DNA from: Hemicentrotus pulcherrimus
Taxonomy: Eukaryota; Echinodermata; Echinoidea; Camarodonta; Strongylocentrotidae
Reading direction: 5' to 3'
Length of the DNA stretch: 10,551 bases
Assembly (NCBI GenBank): GCA_003118195.1
Contig: BEXV01001186.1
Span: forward strand, 120,596 to 131,146
Shown: piece by piece, positions 1 through 7,433 of the stretch
Layout of the letters: each line of letters starts with the position of its first letter
Numbering within the stretch: position 1 is the first letter of the stretch
Program-made: the position numbers and the translations under genes
The notes under the pieces: model-generated
Databases searched by the model: none
Seen by the model: only the letters and a program-made list of their open reading frames with translations
What the model was told of the DNA's origin: nothing

Positions 1-110
1 GGGGGGGGGGGGGGTTTTAGGTTTTTTTAGGGGGGGTTTACATACATAAAAATACCAAAGGGGGGGGTTGAACCCCCAAAACCACCCCCCTGTGTACGCC
101 CCTGAGTATG
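1..110. repeat. G/C homopolymer low-complexity stretch
   Basis: The window opens with a run of 14 G, followed by T runs and G runs, then C runs. Positions 63-77 form a near-palindrome of five G, TTGAA and five C. No gene is present. The end of the stretch (about 80-105, CCACCCCCCTGTGTACGCCC) looks like the edge of an older interspersed repeat, but I cannot name it. Homopolymers of this length are also typical assembly-gap edges, so the exact sequence should be treated with caution. Confidence 0.6.
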
Positions 111-481
111 ACTGAAAGGGTGGCAGAATCAATGTTCAGTCAAGAGAACAAACCTTGCAGAAGATAATTTTCGGAAGACAGAAGGAGAAAGAGAGAAAGG
201 AATAATTAGGTAAACGAGGGTGGTGTGGGGAAAATCCATCCACTTGCCACATACAAAGAAAGAAACATATCAGGAAACTTTATTCATCTGCATTTTTAAA
301 ATTTGTCATAGCCGGAGAATGTGTTGTTTGCATTAAAGTATGTTGGATTTCATAATATTTTTGTATTGATAGACTGAAAGGGAATATGAGACATTATTTA
401 TTAATTATTCAATAAATTTCAAGTTCCTCCTTTCAGATGAAAATATAAGGTAAAGTGCATGATTTACCTAGCGGTATCGCA
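111..481. other. Intergenic stretch without recognised gene
   Basis: I see no coding region or named repeat. An exact 11-base direct repeat, GACTGAAAGGG, occurs at 110-120 and 372-382; it could mark the flanks of an old insertion or be chance. Purine-rich GAAAGAGAGAAAGG lies near 186-200. Confidence 0.4.
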
Positions 482-664
482 TCAGAATAATCCATGCCAT
501 TTCGCTGAATCACTAGCGTCGCTAGCGCGTAACATGGTGAATAAACTACCATGATTACATATATTGGGCGATTCGACCTCTCCAATTACGCTGATACGAG
601 TATTGTCTTTTACCAAGTAATAAACATCATTACAGTACACTTTGCGTGGAGCATCCTCCAACAT
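482..664 (-). other. Exon-like small ORF, function unknown
   Basis: The minus strand is open for 60 codons from an ATG, starting MLEDAPRKVYCNDVYYLVKD and ending DSAKWHGLF before a stop. The composition is protein-like: charged, aromatic and Cys residues are mixed, and the GC content is higher than the flanking DNA, unlike the AT-driven ORFs elsewhere. I recognise no domain, signal peptide or membrane segment. It stands directly beside the 26-bp minisatellite, with no good splice acceptor visible just upstream on the minus strand. It may be a fragment of a gene or transposon exon, or chance. The start codon is only the first in-frame ATG and is not supported by context. Confidence 0.25.
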
Positions 665-689
665 GCATAATTCATTAAGGGCTCATTTT

Positions 690-1385
690 GGGTCAATGTC
701 GCTATTCATAATTAAAGAAGAGGGTCAGTATTCAAAAGGGTACCTATTCATAATACAAGAAAAGCGTTGCTATTCCCAAAACGAGAAGAGGGTTGCTATT
801 GATAATACAAAATGAGAGTCGCTATTCTTAAGGGTCATTATTCATAATCGAAGAAAAGGGTCGCTATTCATATTATGGGAAGAGGGTCGCTATTCATAAT
901 ATGACAAGAGGGTCGCTATTCATGACACAAAATTAGGGTCGCTATTCATAATAGTAGAAGAGGGTCGCTATTCATAATACAAGGAGAGGGTCGCTATTCA
1001 TAAAAGGAGAAGAGTTTCACCATTTATAAAAGGAGAAGAGTTTCGCTATTCATAATTACGACCAGAGGGTCGCTATTCATGATACAAAATGAGGGTCGCT
1101 ATTCATAATGGTAGAAGAGGGTCGCTATTTATAATACCATGAGAGAGACATTATTCATAATCGAAAAAGAGGGTTGCTATTCATAATAGTAGAAAGGGGT
1201 TGCTAACTTGCTATTCATAATAGGAGAAGAGGGTCCCTATTTATAATAGGAGAAGAGGGTCGCTATTCTTAATACAAAAAGAGGGTCACTATTCATAGTA
1301 TGAGAAGAGGGTCGCTATTCATAATACGAGAAGAGGGTCGCTGTTCATAATATGTCAAGAGGGTCACTATTCATAATACAGAAAA
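690..1385. repeat. 26-bp minisatellite, about 27 copies
   Basis: A tandem array is built on the unit GAGGGTCGCTATTCATAAT followed by a variable tail (TACRAGAA and variants), most units being exactly 26 bp. For example, units begin at 908, 934, 960, 1065 and 1091. Divergence is greatest at the left edge (copies near 690-850) and in two GAGTTTC units (1013-1060). One unit near 1201 has a small internal insertion (GCTAACTTGCTATTC). Because 26 is not a multiple of 3 and units contain stops, the array is not coding. The most constant part is GGTCGCTATTCATAAT; the tail varies most. Confidence 0.92.
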
Positions 1386-1930
1386 AGTGCAAATGACATA
1401 AGATATAAACAAAATTGTAGTATTTTATTCTATAAGTTATAAATGACAGATTTGAAAAATAAAGTCATATACACTGAAAGATGTAAATTTTTGGCTTTTA
1501 GAATTATGGAAATGTATTTTGCAATGAAATATTAAAAAACAATCAAATATTAAAAAACATACAAAACAATTCCATGTATTTTGATAATTATTCATATAGA
1601 AAAATTCACTTTGACCTGTCATCTGAAACAGACACAAATTCAAAAATCTTTTGAATTTGTCTTTAACTCAAATAATGTATATAAGAGATAATTGTAATAC
1701 AATTTGTTTTAAAAGGTTCACTTCAACTGTTGTTGGAAAGACTATTTTTGCACAAAAAAAAAAAACTACAGGTAAAATATTATTATTTCTTACATTTTCT
1801 GGGTAATTTCAAAATGCATGGTAATTGAGGAAAAAAATGAATGTATACCAGAGAATTTTTTCCCATGCACTTTTAATGATGAAGGAAACTTGTGTAACAG
1901 ATAAATTTTGTAGCATTTCATATTTACTTT
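1386..1930. other. AT-rich intergenic DNA
   Basis: This stretch is strongly AT-rich, with A runs (for example the 12-A run near 1755) and no recognisable gene. A minus-strand open frame at 1437-1643 is rich in Phe, Cys and Ile, as expected from AT-rich random sequence, and I do not consider it coding. Confidence 0.45.
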
Positions 1931-2319
1931 CCATTTAATGGTTTTACATTTTGCTTTCCATAGTCCATACTATATGTTTTGCATCTCATTTACATTTCAA
2001 TTCATTGCCTCTATTCATGGCCATTACGTCACCTTAAATGACACGTCACCGAATAAATGACACGTCATTGCATGCACACTCATTGCCATTGCCATTGCCA
2101 CACGTTGTTCCCTTCTTTTCCACGTACCTCATGTGCTATCTTTCCATTAAATTTCCAATTCACATGGTTCTGGCTTGTTTGTACCATCCTACGTTGATAT
2201 TTGAGAGAAGGACACTTATGAGTTTACAGTAGCATTTATAAGGGCGTCAAACACAAACTATCGGAGAATACCTGTGAGTATAAAATAGAATTTAAGATCG
2301 TCATGCATTGATCAGGGTT
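1931..2319. repeat. Tandem repeat unit A (about 389 bp)
   Basis: This is the first of three head-to-tail copies. It begins CCATTTAATGGTTTTACATT and ends with GCATTGATCAGGGTT. Shared landmarks across the copies are GTTTTGCATCTC, TTCATGGCCATTA, CATTGCCATTGCCACAC, GTACCATCCTAC, TTTGAGAGAAGG, GGGCGTCAAACACAA and GAGTATAAAATAGAATTTA. It carries two copies of a 19-bp-spaced motif TGACACGTCA (2038 and 2057). No coding capacity is convincing; short open frames recur in copies only because the DNA is repeated. Confidence 0.85.
2036..2067. repeat. 19-bp subrepeat with TGACACGTCA, unit A
   Basis: TGACACGTCA is present twice with a GAATAAA-type spacer, period 19. Equivalent subrepeats lie at 2438-2486 (three copies) and 2820-2849 (two copies). 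Each contains an ACGT core; whether any protein binds it is unknown. Confidence 0.7.
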
Positions 2320-2730
2320 CCATTTGATAGTTTTACATTTGCTTTCCATATTCTATATACAAACTGTACTAAATGTTTTGCATCTCGTTTACATTTCAAT
2401 TCATCGCCTCCATTCATGGCCATTAAGTCACCTTGAATGACACGTCACCCAATAAATGACACGTCACCGAATAAATGACACGTCACTGTATGCACTCTCA
2501 TTGCCATTGCCACACCTTGTTCCCTGCACTCTATTTCTATGTACCTCATGTGCTACCTTTCCATTAAATTTTCAATTTCATGGTTCTGGTTTGTTTGTAC
2601 CATCCTACGTCGACATTTGAGAGAAGGACATTCATGAGTTTACAGTAGCATCGATAAGGGTGTCAAACACAAACTATCAGAGAATACCTGTGAGTATAAA
2701 ATAGAATTTACGATCATCATGCATTGATCA
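2320..2730. repeat. Tandem repeat unit B (about 411 bp)
   Basis: This is the second copy of the unit starting at 1931 and the longest. It has three TGACACGTCAC motifs at 2438, 2457 and 2476, spaced exactly 19 bp, whereas the other copies have two. It also contains ATACAAACTGTACTA (2356-2370), shared with unit C but absent from unit A, so B and C are the closer pair. Confidence 0.85.
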
Positions 2731-3090
2731 TAGTCTACATACAAACTGTACTATATGTTTTGCGTCTCGTTTACATTTCAATTCATTGCCTCCATTCATG
2801 GCCATCACATCACCTTAAATGACACGTCACCGAATAAATGACACGTCACTGTATGCACTCTCATTGCCATTGCCACACCTTGTGTTCCCTGCATTCCATT
2901 CCCACCTCGATCATGTGCTACCTTTCCATTTACCGGTAATTTCTAATTCACATGGTACTGGTTTGTTGTACCATCCTACATCAATATTTGAGAGAATAAT
3001 AGTATCATTGATGAGGGCGTCAAACACAAGCTATCAAAGAATACCTATGAGTATAAAATAGAATTTACGATTGTCATACATTGATCAGGG
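2731..3090. repeat. Tandem repeat unit C (about 360 bp, 5'-shortened)
   Basis: This is the third copy. It lacks the first roughly 40 bp of the unit (the CCATTT...TTTGCTTTCCATA part) and has lost the AGGACA(C/T)T...GAGTTTAC segment after TTTGAGAGAA. Two TGACACGTCAC motifs lie at 2820 and 2839. It ends at GATCAGGG, where the foldback element begins a few bases later. Confidence 0.82.
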
Positions 3091-3093
3091 TAG

Positions 3094-3174
3094 CCTTAAG
3101 GGCTTGGTGATAATGTAAAATATGATATCATATTTTACATTATCATAAGGTACATTATCACCAAGCCTTTAAGG
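3094..3174. mobile_element. Foldback / MITE-like palindrome with TTAA edges
   Basis: The centre is a perfect 38-bp palindrome (arms 3108-3126 and 3127-3145, no loop). Outer arms 3094-3107 (CCTTAAGGGCTTGG) and 3161-3174 (CCAAGCCTTTAAGG) match in 13 of 14 positions. The right arm has an extra 15 bp (3146-3160) that duplicates CATTATCA. TTAA lies at both edges (3096-3099 and 3169-3172), and GATCAGG is repeated at 3083-3089 and 3178-3184. This suggests a short inverted-repeat element inserted at the end of the tandem repeats. TTAA edges recall piggyBac-type non-autonomous elements, but the terminal bases are not the usual CCC/GGG arrangement, so that assignment is weak. Confidence 0.65.
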
Positions 3175-3184
3175 CCAGATCAGG

Positions 3185-3664
3185 ATAAGTTGATGAATCT
3201 GCTTTATAAGCACACATTTTTGTTAATGACTTTGATGTATAATATTTATGTTTTTGTATTTATGTTATCCATTGTATACTGTAAACATAATATCATTATT
3301 CTTCGGACTACACCCAAGTGTCATATCTCAAATGTTAGTTCATTTTTATTTTTTGTATTATCAGTAATAATACAACCCGAATAAGCTGAATTTAATTTAT
3401 AGACAAATCCAATATCGCCCCAAGCTCCATCTCCAATGCTAGCAGCGCTATGTCCATCCGCCCTGTACATGAAACCCAAGCATTACCTACAACAGCAAAC
3501 ATTTGCTACAGATTTACAGTATTCATTGGATTTGCTCTTTATAAGCTTCAATTTTTACATCTTGTAGATAAAACAAAGCGCTTAGGCACTAAGGGACATT
3601 GTCATTTGAAAGGATTTCTGACTGCTGGGGGTAACTCTCCCCCCTTCCCCTCTATCACGTGTTT
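3185..3664. other. Intergenic DNA without recognised gene
   Basis: No supported gene is present. Two plus-strand open frames (3190-3384 and 3450-3674) read as Phe/Ile/Tyr-rich or low-information peptides without any domain I know. A short C-rich patch (TCTCCCCCCTTCCCCTC) lies near 3635-3652. Confidence 0.4.
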
Positions 3665-3925
3665 TTTGACCTGAAATTGACCAGACTGATATTGACCTTG
3701 ATCATGATAAATATGATTGTGAAAGGAGTTTAGAAAGATATGATCATGAGTTAATTTTCACAAAATGGCACCTAGATGACGTCATCAGTCAAGGTCAAGG
3801 TTGAAAAATTTGCTGTATTTTTTTCATATGCCTATACATATGTGTGCCAAATTTTAAGATATTTGATTGAGCCATTTTCAAATTATCTTATGCGCAAAAA
3901 TGTGGGTCGAAATAAGAAAAATAAA
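3665..3925 (-). mobile_element. Truncated 5' part of a Helitron-like repeat module
   Basis: This is a diverged relative of 4431-4732 and 5788-6065. It shares CACAAAATGGCACCTAGATG followed by a TGACGTCA palindrome (3777-3784), GTGCCAAATTTTAAG and a GCGCAAAAA...AATAAGAAAAATAAA tail that runs into CTAG at 3926. Read on the minus strand it would be the 5' part of an element. No matching 3' part is visible further left, so it appears truncated near 3665. Confidence 0.5.
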
Positions 3926-3936
3926 CTAGATTTGTA

Positions 3937-3957
3937 ATACTTGTTTGTAACAAGTAT
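3937..3957 (-). other. Terminal hairpin 1 beside CTAG
   Basis: ATACTTGTT and AACAAGTAT form a perfect 9-bp stem with a three-base loop. CTAG lies at 3926-3929, seven bases away. Confidence 0.75.
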
Positions 3958-4327
3958 AGGTGGGCTGATCCAACAAAAAATTGAGACAAAATAAAGGGTA
4001 CATTTTGTCTCATCTACAACATACTTGAAGTTAAGCGTAAACGAAGCTAAAACGACGTAGATATTACTCGCGAAAGATGAGGATGTAGAATCGAGTATTG
4101 AGAAAAAGTCATGTCCCATAGAGAATACACGCAAAATGACAAAAAATGACACCTCTCCTTTAATCGCAAAAATATGCCATGATACCTTTGTCAATTGTCA
4201 TTTGTAGAGAATTGTCTCAGCAAGAACATATCAAAATTTGGAAGAAAATCGATCAACATTCACAGAGATACAGTCGATTTTCCAAAAATTGGCAATTCTA
4301 TCTTGTAAATTTCCATTACGCGCGAAA

Positions 4328-4353
4328 ACGCGCGCGCATGTGCGCGCGCGCGT
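4328..4353. repeat. Alternating purine-pyrimidine (Z-DNA-prone) tract
   Basis: All 26 bases alternate purine and pyrimidine (ACGCGCGCGC ATGT GCGCGCGCGCGT). The tract is flanked by A4 and T7, so it is also nearly palindromic and could extrude a hairpin. An equivalent shorter tract sits at the corresponding place in module 2 (5767-5785). Confidence 0.85.
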
Positions 4354-4742
4354 TTTTTTGCAAAATGCTTAAAATTACCTGATTCGTACTCTCCTTTAAT
4401 AGTTAAGTGATTTTGATCATTTAAAAATTTTGACCTTTATATGACCTTTGATGACATGACCTGTTGACCCTTGACCTGAAGTTTATGTGATATGAATATG
4501 AATGACCTTTGCTTATGCATCATGAAGATATGATGGATAACGTGAAATCACAAAATGGTGCCTGGATGACGTCACGATGACTTGATGACCTTGAAAATGT
4601 TTGTGTCACGTCTCATGACAATGACCTATAATTGTGCCAAAATTGAATGAAATTGATTAAACCGATCTTGAGTTATCCGGGGCACAAAAAACGGGAAGAA
4701 ATAAAAATAAAGAATAATAATAAATAAATAAACTAGAAATTT

Positions 4743-4763
4743 AATTTGTCATGGGGATGAATT
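4743..4763 (-). other. Terminal hairpin 2 beside CTAG (imperfect)
   Basis: AATT (4743-4746) and AATT (4760-4763) pair, with an inner CAT/ATG stem around GGGG and a bulge between. CTAG lies at 4733-4736, six bases away. The pairing is weaker than at 3937 or 6076. Confidence 0.5.
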
Positions 4764-5058
4764 AGGTGGTCTGTCTTCATTTCTTATGATAGATTTGAAT
4801 ATTTAATATATAGAGAATGGGAGAAGTAGTATAGACAAGTAAATGATATTGCTTGCAAAAGACAGGAATGTAGAATCCAGATTTGAGTCACATCCCATAG
4901 ATATTACACGCAAAAAGTAATGGATCAAGTGATAATAGGGTAATAATAACATAAATATGGTTGTTTATTACATAATTTGCCATTCTACGTGTTTTAATAT
5001 TCAAAGGAGATGGTAAAGTGAAAGGTCAAAAACAAAAAAAAGTGAAGAAAAAAATTGT

Positions 5059-5131
5059 TGGAGACGCCCGGACTCGAACCAGGGACCTCGAGGTCAGGAG
5101 TCGGAGTGCGTTACCGATATACCAAAACATA
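5059..5131 (-). pseudogene. tRNA pseudogene / tRNA-derived insert
   Basis: The minus strand holds a perfect B box, GGTTCGAGTCC (5070-5080), inside a paired T arm (CCTGG/CCGGG, 5067-5083). A perfect A box, TGGTATATCGG, lies at 5114-5124 with tRNA spacing, giving a 73-nt molecule. The 3' acceptor strand CGTCTCC and discriminator A (5059-5066) are clear, and a run of seven T follows within about 6 bases as a Pol III terminator. The 5' acceptor strand (TATGTTT) does not pair with CGTCTCC, and the anticodon stem (TCCGA against CCTCG) fails. The nominal anticodon, CCT, is therefore unreliable. It is best read as a decayed tRNA gene or the head of a tRNA-derived SINE. The 5' flank merges with the repeat module at ATCTCATAGAGATTACACGC. 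Confidence 0.7.
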
Positions 5132-5167
5132 TCTCATAGAGATTACACGCGAGCGAAAATTGGAATT

Positions 5168-5189
5168 CTAAAATCCCACTTTGCAAGTG
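5168..5189 (-). other. Fossil terminal hairpin (CTAA) inside module 2
   Basis: CACTT (5177-5181) and AAGTG (5185-5189) pair around TGC, with CTAA at 5168-5171 five bases away. The following GAGGATGATCC resembles GGGCTGATCC after hairpin 1. I infer an old, mutated copy of the same end. Confidence 0.4.
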
Positions 5190-5766
5190 AGATATGAGGA
5201 TGATCCCGGCATCTGATTACAAAATAAAGGGCACACTAATGATAGCTTATTCTCTCAGCTACAACATACTCAAAGCTCATAGAAAACAAAACTAAAACAA
5301 CAGAGATATTGCTCTTGAAAGACTGGAATGTCAAAGGCAGTTTTGAGTAAAAGTCATGTCCCATAGAGAATACACGCAAAATGAGAAAAAATGACATGTC
5401 TCCTTTCATTGCAAAAATACGCCATGATACCTTTTTCAAAATGAAAAATACGTTTTAACTTTATTTGTAGAGAATTGTCTCAGCTAGAACATATCAAAAT
5501 TTGGGAGAAAATCGATCAAAATCTCAGAGATACAGTCGATTTTCCAAAAATATGATGACGTCATAATATGCAAATTGAAATTTTGAGTTTGGAGGCCGTT
5601 ATGATGACGTCATGAGTTAATTGAGGGTCAAATGAGACATGAAATCATATCTCCGATTCATACTCTGGAAATATGAAGAAAAAAATTGGGGTCACCTTGC
5701 ATCCTAAAGCGCTACAATGGATTGTGTATAGGCATGTTTTTGCCCATGTATTGTGTATTGTATTGA

Positions 5767-5785
5767 CATGCGCGTACGTGCGCAT
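5767..5785. repeat. Alternating purine-pyrimidine tract in module 2
   Basis: Nineteen bases alternate purine and pyrimidine (CATGCGCGTACGTGCGCAT), with ATGCGC/GCGCAT able to pair. It stands just before the TGACC-rich segment, as does 4328-4353 in module 1. Confidence 0.7.
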
Positions 5786-6065
5786 CATGACCTTTATTTG
5801 ACCTTTGATGACATGACCTGCTGACCCTTGACTTGAAGTTTATGTGATATGAATATGAATGACCTTTGCTTATGCATCATGAAGATATGATGGATAGCGT
5901 GAAATCACAAAATGGCACCTGGATGACGTTAAGATGACTTGATGACCTTGAGAATGTTCGTGTCACGTCTCATGACAATGACCTATAATTGTGCCAAAAA
6001 TTGATTAAACCGATCTTGAGTTAGCCGGGGCACAAAAAACGGGAAGAAATAAAAATAAAGAATAA

Positions 6066-6095
6066 CTAGACTTTAATTCGTCACTGAGACGAATC
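6066..6095 (-). mobile_element. 3' end of a third Helitron-like module
   Basis: CTAG (6066-6069), six spacer bases and a perfect 7-bp hairpin, ATTCGTC/GACGAAT (6076-6082 with 6088-6094, loop ACTGA). To the right, ATCAAGTGATA and GTTAATAACGAATAATG resemble 4923-4950 of module 2. No long homologous body follows, so this element is truncated or its body has diverged. Confidence 0.45.
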
Positions 6096-7433
6096 AAGTG
6101 ATACGTATGATAATGGTGTTAATAACGAATAATGCATCACACGATATATTATTTTATAAATGCTTCTGCCATTTATATGCTTCTCCCATTATGATATATC
6201 CATATGTCAAGATTAAATTATGTCTCCTTGATCATCATGGATCTAGGGAAGATAGATTGAAACAATATATGACCTTTGACCCTGTGCAGTAAACAGTTCC
6301 ACCTTTGACTCTAATTTACATCATGAAGAACACCTTTTGACGATTTTATCTTATATTAAGTTCACTGATTAAGTTCCCTGATTACCGACCTGTAAGGACA
6401 CAACATGAGGGAATACTACCGGTAAACTCTGTTTTTCTTGCTTACCTCCATCAACATTTAAAATAAAAACAATAGTTTGTCCTGCATTTCGGGACCACAG
6501 GCCCTCTCAATGCGCTTTACAGATATATATTTAAATAGCTTTCTATTGATGCCTCCCTTTAAAATGAATGCAAAACACATGCTGATATAATAACACTTTT
6601 ACCTTTCTTACAAATATTATTAATGTACGTAGTTGCATGGGCAAGCTATAAATATCTGCATTAACAGCTCATAAAATCACCTTTTATCTCCAACTGTACA
6701 TATGTTAATTGTTAAGTTCGCTAGGTGAAGCTGAAGTTTTTGGAAATACGCTCTTGAATGATTGTATCCATTCTTACAACTGATCGATGCTCCAACTCAA
6801 TTTTGTGTTTTTTGCAACACCTATCACATACAATAAGGGCAGCATTCGGCCAACACCCTTTTACACTGATTAATGTATGTGTAATATTGAAACATATATT
6901 CATAAATTATTATTTTTGCACATAACACAAATTCCTCATATGCTTGATTTCCTTTATGATTTCTCTCAACCTGTCGATTTCACAAAATTGGGCAGCGCAA
7001 GGCGTACTCCCAATCATACATATTTTATTACCCCAATAATAACAAACAACTTTGCTTCTAACAATGATTTCGAAACATTTCTCCTTGATATTCAAAATAT
7101 TCTGCTTGAATCACACAAAATCATCATATCACTTAGGAAATCTTCTCTGGCGTTGTGGTCTACTAGATGCCATTGGAACATTGGTTGTCTCTGCTTGGGT
7201 GTCACCATGGAGAGTGTTTGTGCAGATGTGTATTAAAATTATATTAGAATATATAAACTTGTCCTTAAAGTTGCTCAAGCTCAAATATATTATTCTAAGA
7301 TATTACCGTTTGCTCCTGGAGTAAAAAGATGATGTTCCATTCATGATGCAACATCAGTTCTTGGTAAAATGAATATAGAGGTAGATGTTCCTTTAATCCA
7401 TGCTGTTAACTTCCAATAAGAAAACTGGGGTAA
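6096..7433. other. Long stretch without recognised gene
   Basis: I see no supported gene in this 1.3 kb. Open frames at 6098-6292 (+), 6721-6903 (-), 6877-7236 (+) and 7052-7324 (+) overlap one another and lack known domains. The part after about 7325 probably belongs to the decayed LINE that becomes recognisable at 7434, but its translation upstream of that is broken by stops in every frame I followed. A short GC-richer patch at 6480-6525 (CATTTCGGGACCACAGGCCC then CAATGCGCTTTACAG) may be a fragment of an unnamed interspersed repeat. Confidence 0.4.

Larger units (their letters stand above)
3926..4732 (-). mobile_element. Helitron-like non-autonomous module 1
   Basis: Read on the minus strand, the module runs from an A/T-rich start (4732) through CCCGTTTTTTGTGCCCC, a TGACGTCA palindrome (4567-4574), AGGTCA-rich DNA (4431-4480) and a Z-DNA-prone tract (4328-4353). 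It ends in a 9-bp hairpin (3937-3945 with 3949-3957), seven spacer bases and CTAG (3926-3929) followed by TT. A 3' hairpin a few bases before CTAG is the known end structure of Helitrons; the T-T flank is as described for Helentrons. No protein for rolling-circle replication is encoded, so it would be non-autonomous. Parts match module 2 closely: 3986-4290 with 5219-5550, and 4431-4736 with 5788-6069. Confidence 0.5.
4733..6065 (-). mobile_element. Helitron-like module 2, longer, with internal insert
   Basis: This has the same order as module 1 on the minus strand, ending in an imperfect hairpin (4743-4763) and CTAG (4733-4736). It is about 530 bp longer. It holds three versions of the region around CCCATAGAGAATACACGC: 4843-4915, a scrap at 5128-5158, and the full copy 5219-5550. 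It also has a fossil hairpin with CTAA at 5168-5189 and the tRNA-like insert at 5059-5131. This reads as nested or repeated insertion of related elements. Two TGACGTCA palindromes lie at 5556-5563 and 5605-5612. Its 5' part (5788-6065) is nearly identical to that of module 1 apart from small deletions. Confidence 0.5.

Noticed and set aside
1..40. G runs with TTTTAGG and TTTAGGG resemble telomeric repeat
   Set aside because: Only two irregular units, with homopolymers of varying length; there is no tandem TTAGGG array. Low complexity or an assembly edge explains it.
690..1385. Regular repeats with varied tails looked briefly like a CRISPR array
   Set aside because: Units are contiguous 26-mers whose tails vary only slightly; there are no unique spacers, and the context is eukaryotic.
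1437..1643. 68-codon minus-strand ORF
   Set aside because: Phe, Cys and Ile-rich translation from AT-rich DNA, with no domain or coding signal.
2038..3061. Two similar plus-strand ORFs (MTRHRINDTSL...) in satellite units A and C
   Set aside because: They begin in the same subrepeat and are alike only because the DNA is repeated. Unit B does not keep the full frame, and lengths differ.
5059..5131. Functional tRNA gene
   Set aside because: The acceptor and anticodon stems do not pair, so only a pseudogene or tRNA-derived insert is supported.
6877..7324. Overlapping 119- and 90-codon ORFs upstream of the reverse transcriptase fragment
   Set aside because: They occupy different frames from the reverse transcriptase, have no recognisable endonuclease or other domain, and overlap each other; probably chance.
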